A DNA stretch of 64,000 nt from Mesorhizobium sp. (GTDB lineage: Bacteria; Pseudomonadota; Alphaproteobacteria; Rhizobiales; Rhizobiaceae): assembly GCA_019635735.1 (NCBI GenBank), contig JAHBYX010000007.1, positions 186,001 to 250,000 on the forward strand, written 5' to 3'. The notes beneath the pieces are model-generated. The model worked only from the letters and a program-made list of their open reading frames with translations. It did no database searches and had not been told where the DNA came from. A program made the translations under genes and the position numbers. This document shows positions 43,841 to 52,505 of this stretch, piece after piece. Numbering within the stretch: the stretch's first letter is position 1; every line of letters begins with the position of its first letter.

Positions 43841-43856
43841 CGCGGGATGTCCCGCG
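43841..43856. promoter_or_regulatory. 16-bp palindrome upstream of the secreted hydrolase gene
   Basis: CGCGGGA-TG-TCCCGCG is a perfect 7-bp inverted repeat 38 bp before the hydrolase ATG at 43895. It could be an operator or an RNA hairpin in the leader. High local GC makes chance occurrence possible. Confidence 0.3.
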
Positions 43857-43894
43857 CCCTCGCGACCCGTCATGTCCTAAACGGAGGAATGACA

Positions 43895-44785
43895 ATGGGT
43901 AGATTTGCCACTATCGCCACCGCCGCGATCCTGTCCGCCTCGGCCGCCTGGGCCGAAGACAGAACAGGATACGTCTCTGCCAACGGGGTAGACTATCACT
44001 ACGATATCAGCGGGGAGGGCGAACCTCTGCTGCTGCTGCATGGCGGGCTTGGCTCCTCCGACATGTTCAAGCCGGTGATGCCGGAACTCACCGCCAATCG
44101 CCAGGTCATTGCGGTCGATCTTCATGGCCATGGCCGCACCGAACTGCGCGACCGCAAGATCGACCTCGTTGACATCGGCGACGACATGGCGACGGTCCTG
44201 AAGTCGCTCGGCTATGAGCAGGTCGATGTCCTCGGCTACTCGTTCGGCGGCGGTGTCGGTTTCCGTCTCGCCGTACAGCATCCGCAGATGGTGCGTCGGC
44301 TCGCGATGGTCTCCGCCGGATTTTCCGCTGATGGCTTCTATCCCGAAATCCGCGCCCAGCAGGTGCAAATGACGGGCGCGATGGCGGAGTTCATGACGGA
44401 CACGCCGATGTACAAATCCTACGTGGAAGTCGCGCCCAAGCCGGAAGACTTTCCGCGTCTCCTGCAGGGGATGGGCGATCTGATGCGCGAGAATTACGAC
44501 TGGTCCGCGGATGCGCGATCGCTCGCGATGCCGACCATGATCGTGTTCGGGGACAGCGACATGTATCTGCCCGAACACGTGGTCAGGTTCTATCAGCTGC
44601 TCGGCGGCGGGCTGAAGGATGGCGGCTGGATGCGCGAGAACGTGTCGCGGAACCGGCTGGCGATCATCCCGAACGCCACCCACTACGATATCTTCTATTC
44701 GCCACTGCTGGCGGGCACGGTGCTGCCTTTCCTCGACGGCACCGAGCGCCACAAGCGCTGGGACGAAGTGGTCGCAGGCAAGTAG
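43895..44785 (+). CDS. Secreted alpha/beta hydrolase
   Basis: A 296-residue protein with a signal peptide (FATIATAAILSASAAWA) and an alpha/beta hydrolase fold. The oxyanion region is LLLLHGGLGSSDMF, AVDLHGHGRTE follows, the nucleophile elbow is GYSFGGG, the acid is near VFGDSDMY and the His near IPNATHYDIF. The ATG at 43895 is chosen because GGAGG lies 7 bp upstream; the ATG at 43889 is too close to that site. It is likely periplasmic with ester or lactone substrates; unknown. Confidence 0.83.
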   Translation: MGRFATIATAAILSASAAWAEDRTGYVSANGVDYHYDISGEGEPLLLLHGGLGSSDMFKPVMPELTANRQVIAVDLHGHGRTELRDRKIDLVDIGDDMATVLKSLGYEQVDVLGYSFGGGVGFRLAVQHPQMVRRLAMVSAGFSADGFYPEIRAQQVQMTGAMAEFMTDTPMYKSYVEVAPKPEDFPRLLQGMGDLMRENYDWSADARSLAMPTMIVFGDSDMYLPEHVVRFYQLLGGGLKDGGWMRENVSRNRLAIIPNATHYDIFYSPLLAGTVLPFLDGTERHKRWDEVVAGK

Positions 44786-44892
44786 TTGCTTCGCGGCGGC
44801 GAGAGGGGCGATGCGGTCCCGCATTGCCCTTTGCCGCCCGTTCGCCTACATAGCGCGCGACTTCCAACACTCCTCGATCAGGAATCGCGCGC

Positions 44893-46542
44893 GTGGCACG
44901 CCAGTTCATCTATCACATGTCGGGTCTTTCCAAGGCCTACGGCGCCAAGAAGGTGCTCGACAACGTCCATCTGTCCTTCTACCCGGACGCCAAGATCGGC
45001 ATCCTGGGCCCCAACGGCTCGGGCAAGTCGACGATCCTGCGCATCATGGCCGGGCTCGACAAGGAGTACCAGGGCGAGGCCTGGCTCGCGGAGGGCGCGA
45101 CCGTCGGCTACCTGGCGCAGGAGCCGCAGCTCAACCCGGCCAAGAACGTGTTCGACAACGTCATGGAAGGCGTGGCCAAGAAGACGGCCATCATCGAGCG
45201 CTACAACGAACTGATGATGAACTACTCGGACGAGACCGCGGACGAGGGCGCCCGGCTGCAGGATGAGATGGACCGTCTCAACCTGTGGGATCTGGAACAG
45301 CAGGTCGAGATGGCGATGGAGGCGCTGCAGTGCCCGCCGCCGGATGCCGACGTCAACAACCTCTCCGGCGGCGAGCGCCGCCGTGTGGCGCTGTGCCGGC
45401 TGCTGCTCGAACAGCCCGACCTTCTGCTGCTCGACGAACCGACCAACCATCTCGACGCCGAGACGACGGCGTGGCTCGAAAAGCACCTGCGCGACTATCC
45501 GGGCTCGGTGCTTATCATCACCCACGACCGCTACTTCCTCGACAACGTCACCGGCTGGATCCTCGAACTCGACCGCGGCCGCGGCATTCCCTACGAGGGC
45601 AACTACACCAAGTATCTCGACGCCAAGGCCAAGCGACTGATCCAGGAAGGCCGCGAGGACGACGCCCGCCAGAAGGCGATCTGGCGCGAGCGCGAGTGGA
45701 TCGCGTCGAGCCCGAAGGCCCGCCAGACCAAGTCGAAGGCGCGTATCAAGGCCTATGAAGACCTGGTGGAGCAGGCGCAGAACCGCAAGCCGACCGACAC
45801 GCAGATCGTCATTCCGGCGGGCGAGCGGCTCGGCAATGTGGTGATCGAGGTCGACGGCCTGACCAAGGGTTTCTCCGACGAGGTGCTGATCGAGAACCTG
45901 TCGTTCCGCCTGCCGCCGGGCGGTATCGTCGGCGTGATCGGCCCCAACGGCGCGGGCAAGACCACGCTCTTCCGCATGTTCACGGGGCAGGAAAAGCCAG
46001 ATGCCGGCACGATCCGCATCGGCGAGACGGTGAAGATGGGCTATGTCGACCAGAGCCGCGACGCGCTCGACCCGAACAAGAACGTCTGGGAGGAAATCTC
46101 CGGCGGCGCCGAGGTGATCAAGCTCGGCAAGCACGAAGTGAATTCGCGGGCTTACTGCTCGTCGTTCAACTTCCGAGGCGCCGACCAGCAGCAGAAGGTC
46201 GGCAACCTGTCAGGCGGCCAGCGCAACCGCGTGCACCTGGCCAAGATGCTGAAGAACGGCGGCAACGTGCTTTTGCTCGACGAACCGACCAACGATCTCG
46301 ACACCGAGACGCTGGGCGCGCTGGAAGACGCACTCGAAGCCTATGCCGGCTGCGCCGTCATCATCTCGCACGACCGCATGTTCCTCGACCGTATGGCGAC
46401 CCACATGCTGGCCTTCGAGGGCAATGCGCATGTCGAATGGTTCGAGGGCAACTTCGAGGAATACGAGAAGGACAAGGTGCGCCGTCTCGGCCCGGAGGCG
46501 GCCAATCCGCACCGCATGACGCACAAGCGGCTGACAAGGTAG
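44893..46542 (+). CDS. ettA: Energy-dependent translational throttle protein EttA (ABC-F)
   Basis: A 549-residue ABC-F ATPase that binds the ribosomal E site and couples elongation to the ATP/ADP ratio. It has two ATPase domains with Walker A GPNGSGKST (39-47) and GPNGAGKTT, and signatures LSGGERRRVALCRLLL and LSGGQRNRVHLAKM. The linker contains SSPKARQTKSKARI, which fits EttA rather than Uup or other ABC-F proteins. It has no membrane segments. The GTG start follows GATCAGGAATCG. It is a housekeeping gene. Confidence 0.94.
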   Translation: MARQFIYHMSGLSKAYGAKKVLDNVHLSFYPDAKIGILGPNGSGKSTILRIMAGLDKEYQGEAWLAEGATVGYLAQEPQLNPAKNVFDNVMEGVAKKTAIIERYNELMMNYSDETADEGARLQDEMDRLNLWDLEQQVEMAMEALQCPPPDADVNNLSGGERRRVALCRLLLEQPDLLLLDEPTNHLDAETTAWLEKHLRDYPGSVLIITHDRYFLDNVTGWILELDRGRGIPYEGNYTKYLDAKAKRLIQEGREDDARQKAIWREREWIASSPKARQTKSKARIKAYEDLVEQAQNRKPTDTQIVIPAGERLGNVVIEVDGLTKGFSDEVLIENLSFRLPPGGIVGVIGPNGAGKTTLFRMFTGQEKPDAGTIRIGETVKMGYVDQSRDALDPNKNVWEEISGGAEVIKLGKHEVNSRAYCSSFNFRGADQQQKVGNLSGGQRNRVHLAKMLKNGGNVLLLDEPTNDLDTETLGALEDALEAYAGCAVIISHDRMFLDRMATHMLAFEGNAHVEWFEGNFEEYEKDKVRRLGPEAANPHRMTHKRLTR

Positions 46543-46565
46543 GTTCGGGCGGCAAGGAAGGCAGC

Positions 46566-46907
46566 ATGACCGGGTCGGGTTCAAGGAAGTCCGTCGCAGC
46601 CTGCGGCCTGGCCGTGGCGGCGTTGCTTCTCGCCACGTCGGCGGAGGCGAAGCGTGCGCGATGCTTTACGACCGACGACGGCTACTTTCCCTGCAACTTC
46701 GTCGCGACCGACCGGCAGGGCAGCTTTGAAATCAGCGCGCGCGGCAAGCCGACCTACAGCCTGATCGTCGATCAGCCTGGCTTTGCCAGCGCCTTCGTCA
46801 ATATCGGCGGTCGCAACGTATCCTTGCCCGGCATGTATGTTCGGTCGAGCGACGACGGCGCCTGCTGGAACAATCCCGAGACATCGACGCGGATCTGCGC
46901 CTGGTAG
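46566..46907 (+). CDS. Small secreted Cys-rich protein of unknown function
   Basis: A 113-residue protein with a signal peptide (VAACGLAVAALLLATSAEA) and four Cys in the mature part (RARCFTT, FPCNF, GACWN, RICAW), likely two disulfides in the periplasm. GGAAGG precedes the ATG at 46566. It lies 23 bp downstream of ettA on the same strand but is probably unrelated in function. I do not recognise the family. Confidence 0.75.
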   Translation: MTGSGSRKSVAACGLAVAALLLATSAEAKRARCFTTDDGYFPCNFVATDRQGSFEISARGKPTYSLIVDQPGFASAFVNIGGRNVSLPGMYVRSSDDGACWNNPETSTRICAW

Positions 46908-47072
46908 GGGCCGTCCGGCCTCGATGACGTGGACGAGTGAGGCCGGCGTACCGTCAGCCTTTGCTTTGCCTCAATTATTGGCGTATTCGCGGAATGCGCG
47001 ATGGCCCGCGACGGATCCCTCCCATGCCGTCGTCGCGCATGAGACAAGGGTCCGGACGGGACAGTTCCTAGC

Positions 47073-48197
47073 ATGCAGCGTGTCATCATCAGCGGTATCG
47101 GCGTCGAGATACCGGAATCAACGATCACGAACGAAGAGCTGGTCGCCAGCTTCAACGAGTGGATCGATCTCCAGAACGTGGAACGCGCGGCAAAGGGCGA
47201 GCCGCCGCTGGCGAAGTCCGACACCGACTTCATCGTCTACGCGTCGGGCGTCAAGAACCGGCACGTCCACACCCGCGACGGCATCCTCGATGTGACGCGC
47301 ATGGCGCCGCGCATCCCGCCGCGCGGCGACGACGAGCTTTCGGTCATGGCCGAGTTCGGCGTCGTCTCGGCGAGGCGGGCGCTGGACCATGCGGGCGTGT
47401 CGGATCCGTCGTCCGTCGACATGGTGATCTGCGCGGCGTCGCACCAGCAGCGGCCCTATCCGGCCGTCGCGGTCGAGATCCAGAAGGCGCTGGGTGCTTC
47501 GGGCGCCGCCTTCGACATGAGCCTCGGCTGCTCGTCGGCCGCCGCCGGATTGCATATCGCGACCAATCTGGTGCGCAGCGGCGCGCAGAAGCGCGTGCTG
47601 GTGGTCTCGCCCGAGATCATCACCGCCCACCTCAATTTCCGCGACCGGCAGACGCATTTCATCTTCGGCGATGCCTCGACGACGATGGTGGTGGAAGCGA
47701 TCGGCGAAAGCGAGGTCCGGCCGGGACGCTTCGAGGTGATGGATACGCGCAGCTGGACGCAGTTCTCGAACAATATCCGCTCGAATTTCGGCTTCCTGAT
47801 CCGCTCGGGCCAAGAGGACACTTCCGTGGTGAACATGGAAGGCAACATGATCAAGCAGGTGGGCAACAAGGTCTTCAAGGAAGTCACCGTCGCCGCGCAC
47901 AAGTTCATCGAGAAATTCCTCGCCGATCATGACATGACCGTCGAAGACGTGCGTCGCTACTGGCTGCACCAGGCGAACGGCCGGATGAACGCCATGATCA
48001 TGAAACTGACGCTCGGCCACGAGGCCGACGCCGACCGCGCGCCGATGGTGCTGGAAAAGCTCGGCAACACGGCCGCCGCCGGCGCCGTCGTTGCGCTGAA
48101 GCAGTATCATGAGGACATGCTGCCGGGCGAATTCGGCATGCTGTGCGCCTTCGGGGCCGGATACTCGATCGGCGGGGCGATCCTGAGGAAGATGTGA
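47073..48197 (+). CDS. Beta-ketoacyl-ACP synthase III (FabH-like)
   Basis: A 374-residue thiolase-fold condensing enzyme. The KAS III triad is present: C153 in LGCSSAAAGL, H299 in WLHQANGRMN and N332 in GNTAAAG. It is longer than housekeeping FabH (about 320), with an insertion around residues 27-60, so it may be a specialised KAS III that starts or elongates a particular fatty acid or other acyl product. No acyl carrier protein or fatty-acid genes are next to it. Confidence 0.88.
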   Translation: MQRVIISGIGVEIPESTITNEELVASFNEWIDLQNVERAAKGEPPLAKSDTDFIVYASGVKNRHVHTRDGILDVTRMAPRIPPRGDDELSVMAEFGVVSARRALDHAGVSDPSSVDMVICAASHQQRPYPAVAVEIQKALGASGAAFDMSLGCSSAAAGLHIATNLVRSGAQKRVLVVSPEIITAHLNFRDRQTHFIFGDASTTMVVEAIGESEVRPGRFEVMDTRSWTQFSNNIRSNFGFLIRSGQEDTSVVNMEGNMIKQVGNKVFKEVTVAAHKFIEKFLADHDMTVEDVRRYWLHQANGRMNAMIMKLTLGHEADADRAPMVLEKLGNTAAAGAVVALKQYHEDMLPGEFGMLCAFGAGYSIGGAILRKM

Positions 48198-48287
48198 CCC
48201 ATCGCCTGGCGTTCGGTTCGCATCACGCGAATTGACTGGACTGCCCGACCGCGCGACCGCAAAAAGGCGGGAAACGCGGGAGCCTCC

Positions 48288-48917
48288 ATGCGCGACTTGA
48301 CACTGCCGTTCGACCGACCGCTCGATGCCGATCCGGAAATCGTCCCGGCCCGCAAGCTGAGTGCACGCGTGGCCGGCGTCTTCGTCGCGGCGGGCAGTCA
48401 CTTCGAAACCAGGGCGGTCGACGCGCTCGATCTCGGCTTCAACGGCATCGCCGGCGATTTCCACACAGGCGCGACGCGGCGTTCCGGCGGGCGCGAGCCG
48501 TGGTATCCGCGCGGTACGGAAATCAGGAACGAGCGGCAGATCTCGATCGTGGCGCCCGACGAACTGGAGCGGATCGCCCGCAACATGGGGATCCGCGAGA
48601 TACGGCCGGAATGGCTCGGCGCGAACCTCCTGCTCGACGGAGTGCCGCTGCTTTCGTTCCTCCCGGCTGGAACCATGCTGTTCTTTCGGGGCGGGGTGAC
48701 GCTGAAGGTGGATGCGCAGAACGGGCCGTGCCGGGTCGCCGGCGCGCTGGTGGCGGAACGCGCCCGCCTGGACGACCGCGAGGCCGGCGCGCTGATGTTT
48801 CCCAAGGCCGCCAAGCGGCTGCGAGGCCTCGTCGCCTGGGTCGAAAAGCCGGGACGGATCGCTTCGGGCGAGGATGTGTCGGTGCGCGTCCCAGAGCAGT
48901 GGATCTACCGGGCCTGA
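48288..48917 (+). CDS. MOSC-domain protein
   Basis: A 209-residue protein with a MOSC fold: FNGIAGDFHTGATRR near the start, ERQISIVAPDELERIA, LGANLLLDG, and the conserved Cys in NGPCRVAGAL. MOSC domains bind molybdenum cofactor or abstract sulfur and occur in MoCo sulfurases and YiiM-like N-hydroxylated compound reductases. No signal peptide. It ends directly against the convergent TPR gene. The reaction is unknown. Confidence 0.85.
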   Translation: MRDLTLPFDRPLDADPEIVPARKLSARVAGVFVAAGSHFETRAVDALDLGFNGIAGDFHTGATRRSGGREPWYPRGTEIRNERQISIVAPDELERIARNMGIREIRPEWLGANLLLDGVPLLSFLPAGTMLFFRGGVTLKVDAQNGPCRVAGALVAERARLDDREAGALMFPKAAKRLRGLVAWVEKPGRIASGEDVSVRVPEQWIYRA

Positions 48918-50492
48918 TCAGCCCGACAGGAGCTCGATGAAGCGCTCGGCGACCGGCCGCATGAAATCGTCCGGCTTGGCGAGTTCGAGATATTTGCGAT
49001 ACGCGGCGACGGCGTCGGCGTTGCGGCCTGTGTCGCGATAGCTGTCGCCCATCGACATCCAGACGTCCGCGTTTTCGGGCGCGAGCCGTTGCGCCTCGCG
49101 CAGCTGGGTCATGGCCTCGTCGTGCCGGGAAAGCCGCTGCAGGACGCGGCCGTATTCGAGCCGGTAGGCAGCGTCTTCCGGCGCAAGCCTCACCGCGCGG
49201 GCATAGCGCTGCTCGGCGCCGGTGAAATCGTCGACGACGGCGAGTATGCGCCCGTGCGAGGCCTGGGCGTCGGCGTCTTCGGGCGCATAGTCGGCGGCGT
49301 TGCGGTAGATGCGCTCCGCGGCCGCGTTGTCGCCCTTGGCGAGATGCATTGCCGCCAGTTCGGCGAAGGCCGGCAGATAGCCGGGGTCGAGTTCCAGCGC
49401 GCGGGTGAGCAGGGCGACGCCCTCGTCGGTTTTGCCGACATTGAGAAGAATGCGCCCGGCCTTTGTCGGATAGCGCGGATCCACCGGAGAATCGTCCGCG
49501 GCCTGGAGATAGATCGCGACCGCCTCGTCCGTCTTGCCTTCGGCGAGCGCGATCTCGGCAAAACCCTCCGAGGCGAAGACGTTCTTCGGATCGAGCCTGC
49601 GCACCTCGGAATATTCGGTGCGGGCGGCGGTGAGATCGCCGGCCTTGAGCAGTGCGTTGCCAAGATTGACGCGGGCGGGGATGAAGGCCGGGTCGAGTCC
49701 CAGCGCCGCCCGAAACTCCTCCGTCGCCGCCTTGGCGTCGCCCTCATCCGCACGGATCAGGCCAATCAGGTTGTGCGCCCATTTCGCGTCCTTGTGGTGT
49801 GAGCGGATCATCCGGCGCGCGAGGATCGTGGCGGAGAGCGGCTGCTCCTCCGACGCCGCCGAGATCGCCACGAACGGGTCGAGGATCGCCAGGATGCCCG
49901 ACGCGCCCTCGGCAAAGTAGTCGCGGTCGGAAGAGGCGCCGATCGGCGGCAGGTCGACGAGGTCGACCGCGTCGCGCACGACGCGCAGGCGAAGCCGCAG
50001 CCCTTCCGGTGCGCAATCGGCGGTCTCGCAGATGAACTCGCCGGCAATGCGCGTCTCATAGGCGTTGAACAGACGCCTGACGTGGAAGACGAGCGATTCG
50101 ATAGAGAGGCCGGAATCGGGAAAGGAGAACTCGACGCGTCGCGAATCCGGCAGGGCGGAGATGCTCTCCTTCGACGTCTTCGCGGCGCGCCTGACGTCCG
50201 ACAGCCCGTCCCAGATCCGGCTGGCGACGACCTCGGCCGTCATTCCCCGCGCCGCGAGCGCCTCGGGAACGGCGATCGGCTCGATGATGACCTGATCGCG
50301 GCGGAACTGGCCGATCAGCAACGGCACAAGCACGACGACGATGACAAGGAAGAAGACGTTGAGAAGGACGGTGCGGACGTTGGTGGACCAGCTTTCCAGA
50401 CCCGGCAGCGACAACCGCTCGCGCAGCCTAGCCCAACGGGATTGTATCGGCGTCGATGCCGTCTCCTCCGCCCTTTGCCTGACCCGCGCCAT
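48918..50492 (-). CDS. Membrane-anchored tetratricopeptide-repeat protein
   Basis: A 524-residue protein: a basic cytoplasmic N-terminus, one membrane span (TVLLNVFFLVIVVVLVPLLIG, about 41-61), a periplasmic domain of about 170 residues with two Cys (FICETADCA), then about seven TPR units from residue 230 to the end (for example AFIPARVNLGNALLKAGDLTAA and AQASHGRILAVVDDFTGAEQRY). It is probably a scaffold in the periplasm or inner membrane. The partners are unknown. Confidence 0.87.
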   Translation of the reverse strand: MARVRQRAEETASTPIQSRWARLRERLSLPGLESWSTNVRTVLLNVFFLVIVVVLVPLLIGQFRRDQVIIEPIAVPEALAARGMTAEVVASRIWDGLSDVRRAAKTSKESISALPDSRRVEFSFPDSGLSIESLVFHVRRLFNAYETRIAGEFICETADCAPEGLRLRLRVVRDAVDLVDLPPIGASSDRDYFAEGASGILAILDPFVAISAASEEQPLSATILARRMIRSHHKDAKWAHNLIGLIRADEGDAKAATEEFRAALGLDPAFIPARVNLGNALLKAGDLTAARTEYSEVRRLDPKNVFASEGFAEIALAEGKTDEAVAIYLQAADDSPVDPRYPTKAGRILLNVGKTDEGVALLTRALELDPGYLPAFAELAAMHLAKGDNAAAERIYRNAADYAPEDADAQASHGRILAVVDDFTGAEQRYARAVRLAPEDAAYRLEYGRVLQRLSRHDEAMTQLREAQRLAPENADVWMSMGDSYRDTGRNADAVAAYRKYLELAKPDDFMRPVAERFIELLSG

Positions 50493-50558
50493 TTCGCCCC
50501 ACCTGATTGCCCAAGCCGCACAGCGGATGGCCGCAAGCTACCAGAATATCTGGGAAAA

Positions 50559-50879
50559 TTAAGACGCTTCCTCTTCGTCCCCTCCCGGCTCCAGCAGACG
50601 TGTCGCGCGCCAGTTGGTCAGGACGTCGTTGATCTCGTCGACGACGAAGAAGCGGGCAGAGTCGCGGTCGTATCCTTCGGCCAGAAGCGAATCGTAGGAC
50701 GTGTGCTGGTGGCGGATGTGGGCGACCGTCGCGAGCCACAGGGCAACGGAAGGCGGCAGGGTCTTCAGGTGCTTCTGGCCGGCGGCCTGCCGGATCGCCT
50801 CGGCGTCGGCCCAGGGTGCGAGCGGGATCAGCAGGGTGAGGCCCTTTGCGATCTCCTTCTGCCGGTGCGTTCCCGCCAT
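50559..50879 (-). CDS. DUF2293-family protein
   Basis: A 106-residue protein with the DUF2293 core HIRHQHTSYDSLLAEGYDR followed by SARFFVVDEINDVLTNW. Its ATG shares one base with the stop of the trmO-like gene (TGATG), so the two are translationally coupled. The family has no known function. The coupling hints at a tRNA- or RNA-related role; that is inference. Confidence 0.8.
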   Translation of the reverse strand: MAGTHRQKEIAKGLTLLIPLAPWADAEAIRQAAGQKHLKTLPPSVALWLATVAHIRHQHTSYDSLLAEGYDRDSARFFVVDEINDVLTNWRATRLLEPGGDEEEAS

Positions 50880-51433
50880 CAAGCGCCGTCCCGGGGAGGG
50901 CGTGCGGCATCGGGAATCGAGTCGGTCGAGGCGAAGTAGGGCTTGATGTCGACGACGGGGGTACCGTCGAGCACGTCGACGGCCTCGATGTCGATGACGC
51001 CGCGCACGATGTCGATGCCGAAGATGCGGACGATATGCATGCCGATCGGGTTGGGCCGCACGGGGGAGCGCAGGGCGAAGGTGCCCTTGGCGGTTTCCGC
51101 GTGGCGCGGCTTCTGGACGATCAGGTCGCGCGGGGAACGATCGAGCCAGGTCAAGAGGACGGCGTGGCTGTAGCGGTCGAGCCCCTGCAGGCCGGGTGCG
51201 TAGACCGGGTCGAGCGTAATGCGCGCTGCGCCGCCCTTCTCGCCAGCCTCGCGCATGTTCTTCGGGCATTGCGCCCGCTCGGTCCAGGGCGAGGAGACGC
51301 GGCCGATGAAGACGACGCCGGCATCCGGAGGCGCCGCTGCCGGATCGGCGTCGAGCCGCCTTTCGCCTTCGCGGATCTCGAACTCCGGCTTGGCCTTGGA
51401 TGAAAACGCCATTTTCTTTTCCATGTGCGACAT
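50879..51433 (-). CDS. trmO: TrmO/TsaA-like tRNA (N6-threonylcarbamoyladenosine37-N6) methyltransferase
   Basis: A 184-residue UPF0066 (TrmO/VirR) family protein. It has FIGRVSSPWTERAQCPKNM, LDRYSHAVLLTWLDR and FALRSPVRPNPIGMHIV, the stretches that bind S-adenosylmethionine in this beta-barrel family. E. coli TrmO methylates t6A37 of tRNA-Thr. The ATG at 51433 is used because a longer start at 51460 would run into the palindrome at 51459; ATGs at 51424 and 51412 are also possible. The distinct N-terminal extension before VVFIG is of unknown use. Confidence 0.82.
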   Translation of the reverse strand: MSHMEKKMAFSSKAKPEFEIREGERRLDADPAAAPPDAGVVFIGRVSSPWTERAQCPKNMREAGEKGGAARITLDPVYAPGLQGLDRYSHAVLLTWLDRSPRDLIVQKPRHAETAKGTFALRSPVRPNPIGMHIVRIFGIDIVRGVIDIEAVDVLDGTPVVDIKPYFASTDSIPDAARPPRDGA

Positions 51434-51458
51434 TCCGCTTGCATGCCGCCCTCTCCTC

Positions 51459-51478
51459 ACATAAACATATCTTTATGT
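51459..51478. promoter_or_regulatory. 20-bp palindrome, likely operator of the ArsR-methyltransferase/metF operon
   Basis: ACATAAACATATCTTTATGT is a 20-bp inverted repeat with one mismatched pair (7 perfect outer bp). It ends 19 bp before the GTG of the regulator gene and lies between it and the divergent trmO-like gene. Its AT content is high against a GC-rich background. It is most simply the site of the adjacent ArsR-domain protein, and could affect trmO too. Confidence 0.65.
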
Positions 51479-51497
51479 CTTATCGAGGTCGGTCGCG

Positions 51498-52505
51498 GTG
51501 CACCCAAAAACCAATCTGAACCGGATGGTCGATACGCTCAAGGCGGCGGGGGAATCCAGCCGATTCCGTATCCTCGTGCTCCTGTCGCGGGGCGATCTGA
51601 CGGTGTCGGATCTGACCTCGATCCTAAACCAGTCGCAGCCGCGGGTGTCGCGGCACCTCAAGCTCCTGCTCGAAGCGGGGCTGATCGGCCGTTACCAGGA
51701 AGGATCCTGGGCCTTTTTCCGGCTCTCGGACAACGATGTGGCGCGGGAGTTCGCGCTCGGCCTCGTCGGTCGCGTCGACCCCGCCGATCCGCTGGTGCTG
51801 CGCGACATGGAGCGCCTCGAGGCGGTGAAGCGCAAGAATCGCGAGCGCGCGGCGGAGTATTTCAGTGCCAATGCGGCGCAGTGGGACCAGCTGCGCGCGT
51901 TGCATGTACCCGACGACGCCGTGGAAGCGGCATTGGTCAAACTGGTCGGCAAGGCGCCGCTCAACGCGATGCTCGACCTCGGCACCGGCACGGGGCGGCT
52001 GCTTGAGATTTTCGCGCCGCTCTACCGGCGCGGCGTCGGACTCGACATGTCGCGCGAGATGCTCTCGGTGGCGCGTGCCAATCTCGACAAGGCCGGCGTC
52101 CAGCATGCGCAGGTGAGGCAAGGCGACATCTATGCGCCGCCGGTCGATCGCGACGCCTTCGACCTCGTCGCGATCCACCAGGTGCTGCACTATCTCGACA
52201 ATCCCGGCCTTGCCATCGCCGAGGCGGCGAAGGCGCTGCGGCCGGCCGGACGGCTGGTGATCGTCGACTTCGCTCCCCACGATTTCGAGTTCCTGCGCGA
52301 GGAGCAGGCGCATGTGCGACTCGGCTTCACCGACCGCCAGATCGCGGACTGGATGAAGGAAGCGGGCCTGGAGCAGGAGGAAACCGTGACCTTTGAGCCC
52401 GCGGATTCCGGCGGCCTGACCGTCAAGCTCTGGTCCGGACGCGACCGCCGCATCCTTCTCGCCCACCCGTCGCAAGAACGACGCCTCGCCACGGAGACCG
52501 CGTGA
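51498..52505 (+). CDS. ArsR-family HTH fused to SAM-dependent methyltransferase (SahR-like)
   Basis: A 335-residue fusion. The N-terminal ArsR winged helix (about 5-95) contains SDLTSILNQSQPRVSRHLKLL with no Cys metal site. The C-terminal class I methyltransferase-like domain (about 140-320) has motif I LDLGTGTGRLLEIF and AIHQVLHYLDNP. The stop overlaps the metF start (GTGATG). Regulators of this architecture beside SAM-cycle genes sense SAM or S-adenosylhomocysteine, so it probably controls metF through the 20-bp palindrome upstream. The GTG start has GAGGTCGG nearby. Catalytic activity is uncertain. Confidence 0.87.
   Translation: MHPKTNLNRMVDTLKAAGESSRFRILVLLSRGDLTVSDLTSILNQSQPRVSRHLKLLLEAGLIGRYQEGSWAFFRLSDNDVAREFALGLVGRVDPADPLVLRDMERLEAVKRKNRERAAEYFSANAAQWDQLRALHVPDDAVEAALVKLVGKAPLNAMLDLGTGTGRLLEIFAPLYRRGVGLDMSREMLSVARANLDKAGVQHAQVRQGDIYAPPVDRDAFDLVAIHQVLHYLDNPGLAIAEAAKALRPAGRLVIVDFAPHDFEFLREEQAHVRLGFTDRQIADWMKEAGLEQEETVTFEPADSGGLTVKLWSGRDRRILLAHPSQERRLATETA

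Noticed and set aside
51434..51497. SAM or SAH riboswitch upstream of the regulator-metF operon
   Set aside because: The non-coding stretch is about 65 bp and is dominated by the 20-bp palindrome; it is too short and lacks a recognisable aptamer fold.
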